Numbered from the stretch's first letter, positions 9,078-18,371 are shown. The stretch is DNA of 37,216 bases from Lautropia sp. (GCA_030532895.1 JAUNKF010000033.1:1-37216); one strand, 5' to 3'. Notes: generated by a model not told the origin, from the sequence alone. Numbers and translations are program-made.

Positions 9078-10196
9078 ATGAAACATGGCATACCGGACGG
9101 CGAAGGCCGTCGAATCGTCGTCGGCCTGTCTGGCGGCGTGGATTCTGCTGTCAGCGCCTGGCTGTTGAAAGAAGCAGGCTGGGATGTGCTGGGCCTCTTC
9201 ATGAAGAACTGGGAGGACGATGACGACGGCGAATACTGCTCCACCCGGCAAGACTGGCTGGATGCCGCCAGTGTGGCCGATGTCATCGGCATCGACCTCG
9301 AAGCGGTCAATTTTGCGGCCGACTACCGCGATCGTGTGTTCCGGCTCTTTCTGGAGGCCCATCAAGCGGGGCTGACACCCAACCCCGACGTGCTCTGCAA
9401 CGCCGAGATCAAGTTCAAGGCTTTCCTCGATCATGCCATCGAGCTGGGCGCCGAACATATCGCCACCGGCCACTATGCCGGGGTGCACCGAGCCGAAGCG
9501 GGGCATGTGGCGCTGCTGCGTGGTGCCGATGCCAACAAGGATCAGAGCTATTTCCTGCATCGGCTCAACCAGAAACAGCTCTCGCATGCGGTCTTTCCGC
9601 TTGCCAACCTCACCAAGCCCGAAGTGCGAGACATCGCGCAGCGCCTGGGCTTGCCGAACGCCGGCAAGAAAGACTCCACCGGCATCTGCTTCATCGGCGA
9701 GCGACCGTTTCGGGCGTTTCTGTCACGTTATCTGCCCACCGAGCCGGGGCCGATGGTCGATGATCGGGGCGTGATCGTGGGCGAGCACATCGGGCTGTCC
9801 TTCTACACGATTGGCCAACGCAAGGGCATCGGCATCGGGGGGCGCAAGGACAACAGCGATGGTATCCCCTGGTTCGTGGCGGCCAAGGATTTGGCCACCA
9901 ACACGCTCACCGTGGTGCGCGGCCATGATCATCCTTGGCTGCTGTCCAGTGAACTGAGCGGGCGCGATGTTCACTGGATCGGCCCCGCGCCAGTGCCAGG
10001 GCAAAACTATGGCATCAAGTGCCGGTACAGGCAGGCAGATGCCGTGGGGCGCCTGCTCGATCCGCTTGGGGATGGCTTCATTCGTGTGGCGTTCGACCAG
10101 CCCCAATGGGCCGTCACCCCTGGCCAGTCGGCCGTGTTCTATGATGGACAGGTTTGCCTCGGGGGCTGCCTGATAGCGGCCGAAGCACGCCGTTAA
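9078..10196 (+). CDS. mnmA: tRNA-specific 2-thiouridylase MnmA
   Basis: A 372-aa protein starting at ATG 9078. The PP-loop SGGVDS (residues 18-23) binds [14 protein letters not shown] and the conserved [12 protein letters not shown] carry the first catalytic cysteine, and [13 protein letters not shown] carries the second. The C-terminal beta domain ends [24 protein letters not shown]-like. MnmA adds sulfur to uridine 34 of Lys, Glu and Gln tRNAs in the cytosol, receiving sulfur from a Tus-type relay. The frame is open upstream to 8928, but 9078 gives the family-standard N-terminus. It is the first gene of a short-spaced plus-strand group with purB. Confidence 0.96.
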   Translation: MKHGIPDGEGRRIVVGLSGGVDSAVSAWLLKEAGWDVLGLFMKNWEDDDDGEYCSTRQDWLDAASVADVIGIDLEAVNFAADYRDRVFRLFLEAHQAGLTPNPDVLCNAEIKFKAFLDHAIELGAEHIATGHYAGVHRAEAGHVALLRGADANKDQSYFLHRLNQKQLSHAVFPLANLTKPEVRDIAQRLGLPNAGKKDSTGICFIGERPFRAFLSRYLPTEPGPMVDDRGVIVGEHIGLSFYTIGQRKGIGIGGRKDNSDGIPWFVAAKDLATNTLTVVRGHDHPWLLSSELSGRDVHWIGPAPVPGQNYGIKCRYRQADAVGRLLDPLGDGFIRVAFDQPQWAVTPGQSAVFYDGQVCLGGCLIAAEARR

Positions 10197-10243
10197 TCTT
10201 GTTGCGTGCGGCAGGCAGGCGTCGTCCCGCATAGGATCGGCGC

Positions 10244-11245
10244 ATGCGAGCAGACTCCCCCGATCCGTTCATCAACACACACCCTGAGGCGGCGGGCCTT
10301 GGGGTGCGTGAGAGTCAAACCGGGCATCCTTCGTGCCCGGTGTGGACTGCTTTTGGGCGGGTCACGCCTGATGAGCCAGTCTCGGAGGGCGTGGCCAAGC
10401 CAATGCGCGAGGTGGATCTTATCCGTGGTGTGGGTGCTGGGGCGGTGAGGCCGATGTTTGCGGCGGCGAGGCCAGTCTGCTCGGCTTCGCGGCCATCGGC
10501 TTTGAGGCGCCGTTCCCTGTTGCTCGGGCTGTTGGTGCTGGGCTTGGGCTTGTCGTCTAATGCCCTTGTGTTTGCGCGTCGACAGGCAGGGCCTGGTGCC
10601 CGGCGTCCGCTCTCGCGCGCCCAGCAGGCATTGGTCATTCAAGCCATGACGGCACTGGCCCAGCTTGAAATTGCCTACATTCACGCCGGCATCGATCAGG
10701 CAGAGGCTGGCTTGATGGCGAGACTCATGCAGGCGCGCAAGCAGGTGGATCAGCTGATGAGCCGAATCCGTCATGAGCTGGGGCGCCATGTCGAACCACG
10801 GGATCTGAAGCGCATCAGGGCGCAGTGGGAAACGGTGGCCGATGCCACACGTACCCGCCCTTCGAAGGACATCGCCCATCTGATGATGCCGATGGCCGCC
10901 GAGATCAACGCCACGCTGGCCGCCTTGTTGCCGGAGGTGCCAGAGCAGATCATCACCAGCCGGGAAGGGCGTTCGCGGCGCGTGCTGCTGTTGCAGCAAT
11001 TGCTGCTGTCGGGCGTGGCCATCTGCTGGGATCCGAGTCTGGCGCCCGCCGACGAGATGCTGCGTCAGCGTGAAACGCTTGCTCGCTGGCTGGAAGCTCG
11101 CGCCGGGCAGGGCATCGACGGGGTGCGTCTGCGCGCCCAGTGGAACCTCTTCACCAGCGCCTTGCCGCTGCCCAATGGCGATTGCCTGCCGGATGCTGCC
11201 CACACGATGATGGCGGTTTGTGAGCGCCTGGAGAAGCTTGTTTAG
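10244..11245 (+). CDS. Hypothetical protein, 333 aa, possibly membrane-anchored
   Basis: I do not recognise the family. Residues 1-80 look disordered. A hydrophobic stretch (RRRSLLLGLLVLGLGLSSNALVF, about 86-108) resembles an internal signal anchor, so the true start may be later, for example near 10454. The remaining 220 residues are strongly helical, with amphipathic runs such as MTALAQLEIAYIHAGIDQAEAGLMARLMQARKQ shortened here to its pattern of Ala, Leu and Gln heptads. This gives real protein character, unlike the antisense frame covering the same bases. AGGA lies 8 bases before 10244. It ends 21 bases before purB and may be cotranscribed with mnmA and purB. A periplasmic helical sensor-like domain is one possibility, without proof. 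Confidence 0.6.
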   Translation: MRADSPDPFINTHPEAAGLGVRESQTGHPSCPVWTAFGRVTPDEPVSEGVAKPMREVDLIRGVGAGAVRPMFAAARPVCSASRPSALRRRSLLLGLLVLGLGLSSNALVFARRQAGPGARRPLSRAQQALVIQAMTALAQLEIAYIHAGIDQAEAGLMARLMQARKQVDQLMSRIRHELGRHVEPRDLKRIRAQWETVADATRTRPSKDIAHLMMPMAAEINATLAALLPEVPEQIITSREGRSRRVLLLQQLLLSGVAICWDPSLAPADEMLRQRETLARWLEARAGQGIDGVRLRAQWNLFTSALPLPNGDCLPDAAHTMMAVCERLEKLV

Positions 11246-11257
11246 AGTCTGCCGTAA

Positions 11258-12637
<1,380 letters not shown>

Positions 12638-12738
12638 CCAGTGATGGAGGGCATGCTGCTGCGAGATCGGTGGGATGCCGCCCGACATCGACGGCAGCTA
12701 CCTGGCCTGCCAAGCCGGCCGCCCAGGCCATGGTGTGC

Positions 12739-13107
12739 ATGAAGACCCTGCTAATGGTTGCACTGGGCGGCGCCATCGGCGCCGTTTCCCGCCATCTGTT
12801 GGGGGCCTGGCTGTTGCCCTTGTCCACCCAACACCGTTTTCCCCTCGGCACCCTGGCCATCAACGTGCTCGGGTGCTTTTTTATGGGTCTTTTGGCCGCC
12901 ATCCTCCAGCGTCACGCCCCCGCCGACCAGACCCTGCGGCCCTTACTCATCACCGGCATCCTCGGCGGCTTCACCACCTTCTCCACCTTCGGCATCGAAA
13001 CTTTCGAGCTGATCCGCCGGGGCGAATCCGCCACGGCCTTGCTGTATGTTGGCCTCAGCCTGCTGCTGGGGCTGGTGGCGGTTTGGGGTGGGTGGAAGGT
13101 GGGGTGA
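12739..13107 (+). CDS. crcB: Fluoride channel CrcB/Fluc
   Basis: A 122-aa protein with four membrane segments, starting MKTLLMVALGGAIGAVSRHLL at 12739 (12730 is an in-frame alternative; neither has a strong ribosome site). GTLAINVLGCFFMG and GGFTTFSTFGIETFELI are the family hallmarks; the Asn and the Phe residues line the fluoride pathway in the dual-topology dimer. It exports toxic fluoride across the inner membrane. It lies 101 bases after purB. Fluoride riboswitches often precede this gene, but no clean match was seen here. Confidence 0.93.
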   Translation: MKTLLMVALGGAIGAVSRHLLGAWLLPLSTQHRFPLGTLAINVLGCFFMGLLAAILQRHAPADQTLRPLLITGILGGFTTFSTFGIETFELIRRGESATALLYVGLSLLLGLVAVWGGWKVG

Positions 13108-13143
13108 GGGGGCTCGACAGCAAAAAACAAGGAGATTCATCGG

Positions 13144-14349
13144 ATGTGTGGTAGAAATGAACGTCAGCCTAGTAAAGAACAGTCCCGTGCTAATGGGAGA
13201 AAACAGATAAAAGAAAGTGCGATGCGAGGAGTTGGTTCAAGCGCAAGAGATCAGTGCCTTGTTGAGGAAGGGAAGGTTTTGCTATCTCGGATTCAGAAAC
13301 GCTGGGCGATATTGTCGCTTTGGGTGTTTATTCTGTCCCTGGTGGCTGTGGCTAATTACTTCATTGTCGAGAGGATTCCTTTGAGTTATACATCGCCTGA
13401 TGTACTTGGCGCTCTGCCTGCTGTGTTTATTTCTATTGTTTTTGGTGTTGCACTGGTTGTCGGAGGGTTGGTGTTTCCTGTTCCTTCTCTGCTTAGTGAT
13501 GCCAATTCTACGTGTAAGCGCAAGAAGGTGGAAAAAGGGGTTTGTTATTATCCTGTTTTAAATAGAAAAACTAATTCTCGTGTTTGTGTTTATGATCGGC
13601 TCGTGGATCCGGTTGGCTGGTGTCGCGTTGGTCTGGCTTGTTGTCTTTACTATTTTTTGGGTGTCGTTGTTTGTGGTTTTTTATTTCAATTGGGGCTTGA
13701 TGGGGGGTGGGGTGTGTGGTTGACATTATTTTCTATGTATTTTTTTATTTTTATTGGAGGGGTTTTGTTTGTTTTTATGATTGATAAAGAGGGGTTTGGG
13801 GGTCTCTTCTCTGTGGATCGTTTGCTTATTTTGTTCGCGGTTTCTTGTTATCAATTTATTGTGGTTGTTTCTGTGTCGTTTTATTTTTACTCGTATGATC
13901 GTGAGGGTGGGGCTGCATTTCTTGTTGTGTTGTTTTTTGCTCAGGTTTTACTTTCCATGGTTTGCATTTTTCTGATTAGGCAGGAGTTGCCTTTGAGCTT
14001 TTATTTTGTTTTGGGGGCGATTTTGGTGACGGCTGTTAGCGTTTTTCCTGATGCCAGTCGCCTCTTTGTTTCTGTCGTTTTTTCTCGCCAGGTTATGGGT
14101 GGGGCAGACTGTGTGGAGTTGGGCTGGTCTGGTGATATGAAGGTGTCACCTGATATCGTGGGAGGTGTGGCGCATGAAGGACAAGAGGTGTACAGCAAAG
14201 GACTTCGGGTTTTGTATGCTTCGTCTTCAACTTTATATGTTCGTCTGCTTGATGATTGGAAGCGAGAGCAGGAGGAGGGCAGTTTTCGAGGGGTCACCTA
14301 TCAAATTGCTCAAAGTGCGATCATCAAACATGCTCGCTGTCGCAAATAG
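13144..14349 (+). CDS. Hypothetical multi-pass membrane protein, 401 aa
   Basis: No family recognised. AAGGAG (13129-13134) sits 9 bases before ATG 13144 and fixes the start. After about 60 charged residues come some seven hydrophobic segments rich in Phe, Val and Cys (for example AILSLWVFILSLVAVANYFIV, then two in tandem near residues 165-215). A soluble C-terminal domain of roughly 90 residues (from DCVELGWSGDMKVSPDIV) follows. Base composition is strikingly T-rich and lower in GC than the genes on either side, which suggests horizontal acquisition. It opens an island of similar orphan genes reaching to about 16058. Confidence 0.65.
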   Translation: MCGRNERQPSKEQSRANGRKQIKESAMRGVGSSARDQCLVEEGKVLLSRIQKRWAILSLWVFILSLVAVANYFIVERIPLSYTSPDVLGALPAVFISIVFGVALVVGGLVFPVPSLLSDANSTCKRKKVEKGVCYYPVLNRKTNSRVCVYDRLVDPVGWCRVGLACCLYYFLGVVVCGFLFQLGLDGGWGVWLTLFSMYFFIFIGGVLFVFMIDKEGFGGLFSVDRLLILFAVSCYQFIVVVSVSFYFYSYDREGGAAFLVVLFFAQVLLSMVCIFLIRQELPLSFYFVLGAILVTAVSVFPDASRLFVSVVFSRQVMGGADCVELGWSGDMKVSPDIVGGVAHEGQEVYSKGLRVLYASSSTLYVRLLDDWKREQEEGSFRGVTYQIAQSAIIKHARCRK

Positions 14350-14352
14350 CTG

Positions 14353-14499
14353 TCAGTCAGGCCGCTCGACGAGCAAAACGATCCAAGCTAAACCTGCTGC
14401 ATCTTTATCGGTTTGTATTTCGGGTTCTGCGCAGTAGCAGAAAGTCATTGAAACAACCTCAAGAGTACTGTTTGTTGTCCACGGCTCGAGGATGACCAT
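14353..14499 (-). pseudogene. Probable stump of a FitB/VapC-type PIN toxin
   Basis: On the minus strand an ATG at 14499 overlaps the end of the FitA-like antitoxin gene, exactly where a FitB-type PIN toxin should begin. The first residues read MVILE, close to the usual MVILDTN beginning, but the sequence then departs from any PIN pattern and stops after 48 codons. I infer that the toxin was deleted just past its start and unrelated DNA was joined. The match is only about four residues, so this is a hypothesis based mainly on position. Confidence 0.35.
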
Positions 14500-14747
14500 A
14501 TCGTGAGATCTGGTGCCAGGGGAAGGGCGTCCCGCTTTGGGATGTCCAGCTCGATACCGCCAACTGGTGCCGCCCTTCGGCGAATGGACTCGATCAGGGT
14601 TGCGCCGCTTTCAGAGTCGGTATCGACACACGCCGATTCCGGAATGGTTCGAGCCTCTTCTTGCATGGAACGACCGTTCATGGTTGCCTGAAGCCGCAGG
14701 CGAGCTTTCGTTTCTTCTTCCAGGTTGCGAATGGTGATGACGGCCAC
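14445..14747 (-). CDS. FitA-like ribbon-helix-helix antitoxin, orphan
   Basis: Started at GTG 14747 (VAVITIRNLEEETKARLR), where AGAGAGG lies about 8 bases upstream; 14756 is an alternative. The N-terminus ITIRNLEEETKARLRLQA and NGRSMQEEAR form the Arc/FitA-type ribbon-helix-helix. The middle IESIRRRAAPVGGIELDIPKRDALP is the conserved C-terminal toxin-binding tail of this family. A normal FitA would stop near residue 80; here translation runs on through about 18 unrelated residues (SSSSRGQQTVLLRLF), apparently because the downstream toxin gene is gone. It may still bind DNA. The family is clear; function without its partner is doubtful. Confidence 0.72.
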   Translation of the reverse strand: MAVITIRNLEEETKARLRLQATMNGRSMQEEARTIPESACVDTDSESGATLIESIRRRAAPVGGIELDIPKRDALPLAPDLTIWSSSSRGQQTVLLRLFQ

Positions 14748-14756
14748 AAATTTCAC

Positions 14757-15227
14757 CTCTCTAGGTTGCTGTCAATGACTGCATCTTAGTCAATGAAAGC
14801 GTTTGCCTCAAAATTTACGTATTGCCGATAGGGCGTTGTGGTTTCTGAGGGGGCGGAGGTTGCTTAGTCCAGATAGCGGTGGCAGGGAAGGGGTGTAAAG
14901 CCGTCCCCTGTGATTTGTGTCTCGTGCGGGGAAGTCTACTGCCTATCTTGCTCTGGGCAGGTTCCGGGGCGAGACTTTTAGGTGATGGTGGTGTTGTACT
15001 GCATGCAGGGCGTTATCAGAATGGTAATGCCCTGGTATGAAGAAGGGGCAGGGGGACATGCTACTGTTTTGGGCTGTTAGATTTATCCCTATGTCCGTTG
15101 AGGGGCTGCTGTGCCGAAACGGCCTTTCAAACGTGCGGATCTTGGTAGGGCATGCCGGCTAAATGGCTAAATTCAGGGTGTAGAGTGGCTCTTCCTCTGA
15201 GGGCGCTGAGGAGGCTGGTGAAGCTAT
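14757..15227. other. Intergenic stretch, no gene seen
   Basis: 471 bases in the AT-richer island. There is an imperfect hairpin (AGGGCGTTA 15007-15015 against TAATGCCCT 15025-15033). No RNA gene, convincing open frame or mobile-element end was identified. The antitoxin promoter should lie at its left edge. Confidence 0.4.
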
Positions 15228-15533
15228 ATGGGGTTGGATCGAGTTGTTATGGTTGGTATTGCCGGCTTCCTGATGGGCTTGATTGTTGATAGGTCTGGGC
15301 GGCAAAGGTGGTCAGTCTGGAAGACGTTTCTTTATGCTTTTTTAGCCGCTTTTGTCCTGTTCTTTGCGTCATCGCTGGTTGCGCGCCCCGACGTTGGTGT
15401 GCCGAGGGTCTTTGTGTTTTCTACAGGTATTGGCTTGTTTGGCGGTCTTGTCGGGGTGATCTGCTCTGTTGTCATGCAGCGTGTTTTGGAGAAGCAGAAA
15501 AGGGGCGATAAGCAGGGCTGTGATGGTGATTGA
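15228..15533 (+). CDS. Small hypothetical membrane protein, 101 aa
   Basis: Unrecognised. Three hydrophobic segments are visible: residues about 5-20 (VVMVGIAGFLMGLIV), 33-50 (FLYAFLAAFVLFFASSLV) and 63-84 (VFVFSTGIGLFGGLVGVICSVV). A charged Lys/Gly/Asp tail follows. A GAGGAGG lies some 13 bases before ATG 15228, rather far for a ribosome site. T-rich codon use like the 401-aa gene to its left suggests common foreign origin. It stands alone between non-coding stretches. Confidence 0.5.
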   Translation: MGLDRVVMVGIAGFLMGLIVDRSGRQRWSVWKTFLYAFLAAFVLFFASSLVARPDVGVPRVFVFSTGIGLFGGLVGVICSVVMQRVLEKQKRGDKQGCDGD

Positions 15534-15818
15534 GCTTAAATGCCGGAGATGGTCACCATTCTTGGGCGAGTGATTTCAATAGGCTTGGTATTGCGCTCAG
15601 CGGTGGTTTTGTCTGGCGCTTCTTTTGACGACTTCGTGTCTGCTCGGTTCTGGGTTTGGGCTGGCAGAGGTTTGTCGATTGCTGACATGGCGCTCACTCG
15701 ATGGACGTTGTGGCCTCGTTCGGAAATCATGTCTTGAAGTCAGTGACTTTCGGTGTTGCGTCTTGGATGGATGGTGAGCGACGATGTCTTTCAATAGACG
15801 ATTGGGGGAGGTGTTTCT
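15534..15818. other. Undecided stretch with two overlapping small frames
   Basis: 285 bases. On the plus strand a 65-codon frame (15540-15737) and on the minus strand a 64-codon frame (15536-15730) cover the same bases. Neither has a ribosome site or recognisable motif. The minus product is hydrophilic (rich in Lys, Thr, Pro, Asn) and slightly more protein-like. A short palindrome ATGGTCACCAT lies at 15549-15559. I make no gene call. Confidence 0.3.
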
Positions 15819-16058
15819 TTGGTGTTCAGGGTTTCGTACTCGCCTGTGGCTGCTTTTCTTCTGTCGGCCGCTTTTGCTTTGCTGTGCTTGTTTTTTATTC
15901 TTTATACGAGATCCTATGCGTGGCCTTATGGCCTGTTCTTGTTTGGGGTAATTCTTTCCTATTCGAGAAGAAAGGGCTTTCTGTTCGACTCGTCTGATCG
16001 AAGTTTGAATTTGGGGTGGGCTTTTCTTCTCTTGTCTTTATCGCTTTCGTGTTTTTAG
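15819..16058 (+). CDS. Small hypothetical membrane protein, 79 aa
   Basis: Starts at TTG 15819 or GTG 15822, with GGGGGAG (15804-15810) about 8 bases before. Three hydrophobic segments follow: YSPVAAFLLSAAFALLCLFFIL, WPYGLFLFGVILSY and LGWAFLLLSLSLSCF at the very C-terminus. It is T-rich like the rest of the island. Its last 4 bases overlap the convergent rtcR stop. I do not recognise it. Non-ATG start and small size keep confidence modest. Confidence 0.4.
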   Translation: MVFRVSYSPVAAFLLSAAFALLCLFFILYTRSYAWPYGLFLFGVILSYSRRKGFLFDSSDRSLNLGWAFLLLSLSLSCF

Positions 16059-17800
16059 ATGCCCCGAACCTGCTGCCAGCTCAGCCCAAACTTCATCAGA
16101 TACTTTCGCAGCCGGTCGCTGTCGTTGACGGCACGGCGTTGGGTGCGGGATTGGGAGAAAAGGCGGCGCCCGGCTTCGGCCAGCGTGTTGCTTTGCTGGC
16201 AGACGTGGAGGACGGTTTCCAATTGCAGGCGATCGAAGAGGTCGAGGTTGGCGAGTGTTTCCTCGGACAGCAGTGAGGCCAACACGGAGGAAGCTGGCCG
16301 GTTATTGATTTCTTCGGATCGCGATGAGGCTGGCATGGAGACGGGCCACTTGGCGCTCTCGTCGCCGGGCTGCTGCCACAACCACCGAAGCCGGCTGATC
16401 TCCGCCTCGACCAGCGTCGTCGTGATGCGGCCGCCTTCGGCGAGTGTGGCAAGCCGGGTGATGCTGGCTGACAGGTCCCGGAAATTGCCTCGCCAGAGCG
16501 CTTCATCGCTTTGTGCAAAATCCAGATAGCGTGTCTTGGCTTCCCGATTGAAGTGTGCGGCCTTGCCACCCTCGGTGGGCATGCGGGCGAGCAGGTGGTC
16601 GATGTTCGGCTCGATGTCTTCGGGGCGTTCGGCCAGGCCCGGCAGGTGATATGTCCACAGGTTGATACGGGCAAACAGGTCTTCCCGGAATCGGCCTGCC
16701 AGCACTTCTGTTCGCAAGTCACGATTGGTGCCGGCCATCAGCTGAAAATCACTATAAGCCTCCTGATCACTGCCGAGCGGGTAGAAGCGTTTTTCTTCGA
16801 CGGCTTTCAGCAGCATCGCTTGCTCGTCCAGCCCGAGTTCGCCGATTTCATCCAGAAAGAGAATGCCCTGATGGGCGCTGCGAAGCAGGCCGGCACGTTC
16901 GGTGGCAGCGCCAGTGAAGGCGCCTTTCTTGTGGCCGAATAGGGTGGCGCTGGCCGTGTCACCGCGAAGGGTGGCGCAATTCACTTCGATGAAAGCGCCC
17001 TTGATCTGGTGGCGAGCCTTCTTCAGCTCAAAAATCCGCCGGGCCAGATGCGATTTGCCAGCGCCCGTGGGGCCAGAAAGCAAAATGGGCGCCTGCGAGC
17101 GGATGGCCACTTGCTCGATCTCGTCGATCAGCTGGTTGAAGCGCAGGTTTCGCGTGGGGATCCCGTTTTTCAGATACTCCTGCGCCTGCTGTCGTGCGTG
17201 CTCGAAGCGCTGGGCCAATCCGTCGTAACGTGAGAGATCCAGATCGATCAGCGTGTAGGTGCCGACGGATGACCAGCGCCTGTGTCGGGATATCTTGTCT
17301 GCCTGAGCTTCGTCGTGTTCGTCGTGCAGGTCTGCCTCATCTTGTGCTGTGTTGATGTTCGATGGCAGGCGCTTGCGAGGCGGCGAGCTTTGCAGCAGCA
17401 CGCCAGGAATGAATCGGGCCTCCACCATCAGAAAGAGGCAGATTTGGGCAACGTGGGTGCCGGTGGTGATGTGTACCCAATAATCTTCGTGCTCGGTGTC
17501 GAAGTGCTGGCGTTTGGCCCAGTCGTAGAGGTTGGCATACACCTCGCCAAAGTCCCAGGGATCATCAAGGGGCATCGGGATCGGGTTCACCACGGTGTTG
17601 GGTGACATCTCGGCGATGTCGGCCACGACGGTATTCAGCAGGGCTTCGTACTTGGGGGCGTAGAAGAGTTCCAGCCGGTCGATGGGGTGTGCCTGCTGAA
17701 CCATCGACAGGGTGGGGCGCCATTTTTTCCAGCGCCCGGCGCGCTGACCGCTGTCGAGCTGGGTGCCGAGATAGCCGATGATGACGGTGCGTTTGTTCAT
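16055..17800 (-). CDS. rtcR: RtcR, CARF-domain sigma-54 activator of the rtc operon
   Basis: A 581-aa protein. Residues about 1-180 are the RtcR sensor (MNKRTVIIGYLGTQLD, HITTGTHVAQICLFLMVEA), a CARF-type domain. In this family it responds to damaged tRNA or RNA ends. The AAA+ domain has Walker A GPTGAGKS (243-250), the sigma-54-contacting GAFTGA (about 293-298), Walker B GILFLDEIGEL and the arginine-rich second region of homology. The C-terminus (QTRRAVNDSDRLRKYL and LSWQQV) is the DNA-binding region. It is divergent from the sigma-54 promoter at 17978 and should activate the RNA-repair unit there. It is intact and of normal length. Confidence 0.96.
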   Translation of the reverse strand: MNKRTVIIGYLGTQLDSGQRAGRWKKWRPTLSMVQQAHPIDRLELFYAPKYEALLNTVVADIAEMSPNTVVNPIPMPLDDPWDFGEVYANLYDWAKRQHFDTEHEDYWVHITTGTHVAQICLFLMVEARFIPGVLLQSSPPRKRLPSNINTAQDEADLHDEHDEAQADKISRHRRWSSVGTYTLIDLDLSRYDGLAQRFEHARQQAQEYLKNGIPTRNLRFNQLIDEIEQVAIRSQAPILLSGPTGAGKSHLARRIFELKKARHQIKGAFIEVNCATLRGDTASATLFGHKKGAFTGAATERAGLLRSAHQGILFLDEIGELGLDEQAMLLKAVEEKRFYPLGSDQEAYSDFQLMAGTNRDLRTEVLAGRFREDLFARINLWTYHLPGLAERPEDIEPNIDHLLARMPTEGGKAAHFNREAKTRYLDFAQSDEALWRGNFRDLSASITRLATLAEGGRITTTLVEAEISRLRWLWQQPGDESAKWPVSMPASSRSEEINNRPASSVLASLLSEETLANLDLFDRLQLETVLHVCQQSNTLAEAGRRLFSQSRTQRRAVNDSDRLRKYLMKFGLSWQQVRGI

Positions 17801-17844
17801 GTGAGATAGAGGGCGATATATTTTTCTATTTTAGTATCCATGTA

Positions 17845-17872
17845 TCTATAACTCGAAGCTAGGGGACTGCAA
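17845..17872 (-). promoter_or_regulatory. Candidate sigma-70 promoter of rtcR
   Basis: On the minus strand TTGCAG (17867-17872) and TATAGA (17845-17850) are separated by 16 bases in an AT-rich stretch, 45 bases before the rtcR start. This fits constitutive low-level expression of the activator. Confidence 0.45.
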
Positions 17873-17977
17873 TAAACCGTGGATCTGTTCGCCATGTGAT
17901 CGCCTTAATGTTTTCAAAATGTCAAATATTTATGTTGAAGGGGGTTTTAAGCACGGAGCGGCCCGTTTTGGCCAAGT

Positions 17978-17993
17978 TGGCACGGGATTTGCT
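17978..17993 (+). promoter_or_regulatory. Sigma-54 promoter of the rtc RNA/slipin/rtcB unit
   Basis: TGGCACGGGATTTGCT is a full match to the sigma-54 -24/-12 consensus (TGGCAC, five bases, TTGCT). It faces right, about 180 bases from divergent rtcR, leaving space for RtcR sites upstream; the AT-rich imperfect palindrome TTAATGTTTTCAAAATGTC near 17905-17923 is one candidate. Transcription should start near 18005, just before the first structured RNA module. Confidence 0.92.
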
Positions 17994-18009
17994 TGGTAAT
18001 GCTCATCGA

Positions 18010-18169
18010 CCATGACTGCCTGGCTGACAGCAACGCTTGCTGCCACGCCACCCGGGCAGAAAGCTTGGGGTTTGGGCAAAGAGGCCCGCCCCAGCGGTGC
18101 CGGTATCCGTCGTCTGCTTCTTGTTGGGGCTGCGATGTGGATGGCCGCCATGCCGCCAGGCAGTGATGG
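18010..18169 (+). ncRNA. Structured RNA module 1 with paired ends
   Basis: About 160 nt beginning only 17 bases past the sigma-54 -12 element. CCATGACTGCCTGGC (18010-18024) pairs with GCCAGGCAGTGATGG (18155-18169): 10 continuous bp, one G-G mismatch, then 4 bp. Inside are a perfect CAGCAA/TTGCTG hairpin (18028-18042) and a long hairpin TGGGG..GGGC / GCCC..CCCCA (18066-18093), with GCAGA/TCTGC (18056-18060 and 18113-18117) enclosing the latter. A frame crosses it (from 18012) but its product has no protein character. Paired ends closing a branched body are the layout of Y RNAs. The RNA nature is inferred from folding and position; no family match is claimed. Confidence 0.6.
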
Positions 18170-18245
18170 AAGAGGATGGTGTTCCGCCTGGCTTGTGAAA
18201 ACGGGCCGGAAGGCAGGGCAAAGATCAGTCCGTAAAAAACGGCTG

Positions 18246-18371
18246 GTTGCTGTCTGGCAACACCATCGGGTGGCTCCGCTCGGGTTGGAGCAACGTCCTG
18301 ATAAGGCGTCTGGCGGGTTCGATTCCCGCCTTGGTCAAACCGGTCGCAAGACCGGTTGTACTGGCAGCAAC
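18246..18371 (+). ncRNA. Structured RNA module 2 with tRNA-mimic domain (YrlA/Y RNA-like)
   Basis: About 126 nt. Ends pair as GTTGCTGTC (18246-18254) with GGCAGCAAC (18363-18371), 9 bp with one G-U. The body is a tRNA mimic: D-like arm GCTCC/GGAGC (18273-18277 and 18287-18291) with GG in its loop, anticodon arm ACGTC/GGCGT (18293-18297 and 18305-18309) with loop CTGATAA (anticodon GAU), and T arm GCGGG/CCCGC (18313-18317 and 18325-18329) with loop TTCGATT. No acceptor stem pairs; a CACC/GGTG hairpin (18261-18272) and a GCAA-capped 8-bp hairpin (18338-18357) flank it. Upstream is a small hairpin (18226-18245), and TTTTTT at 18413-18418 may mark an end. Rtc-linked Y RNAs (YrlA) are known to carry such tRNA-like domains. 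Confidence 0.75.

Noticed and set aside
12650-12738. Fluoride riboswitch before crcB
   Set aside because: There is a TGCCG/CGGCA pairing and CTAC downstream, but not the conserved GG-N-GATG and CTGATGG elements in the right order.
15536-15737. Two opposed small frames as genes
   Set aside because: Neither has a ribosome site or recognisable motif, so the stretch is reported as undecided.
18273-18337. A complete functional tRNA-Ile(GAU) gene
   Set aside because: D, anticodon and T arms are present, but the flanks (GGTGGCT against CTTGGTC) do not form an acceptor stem and no CCA end or discriminator is in place.
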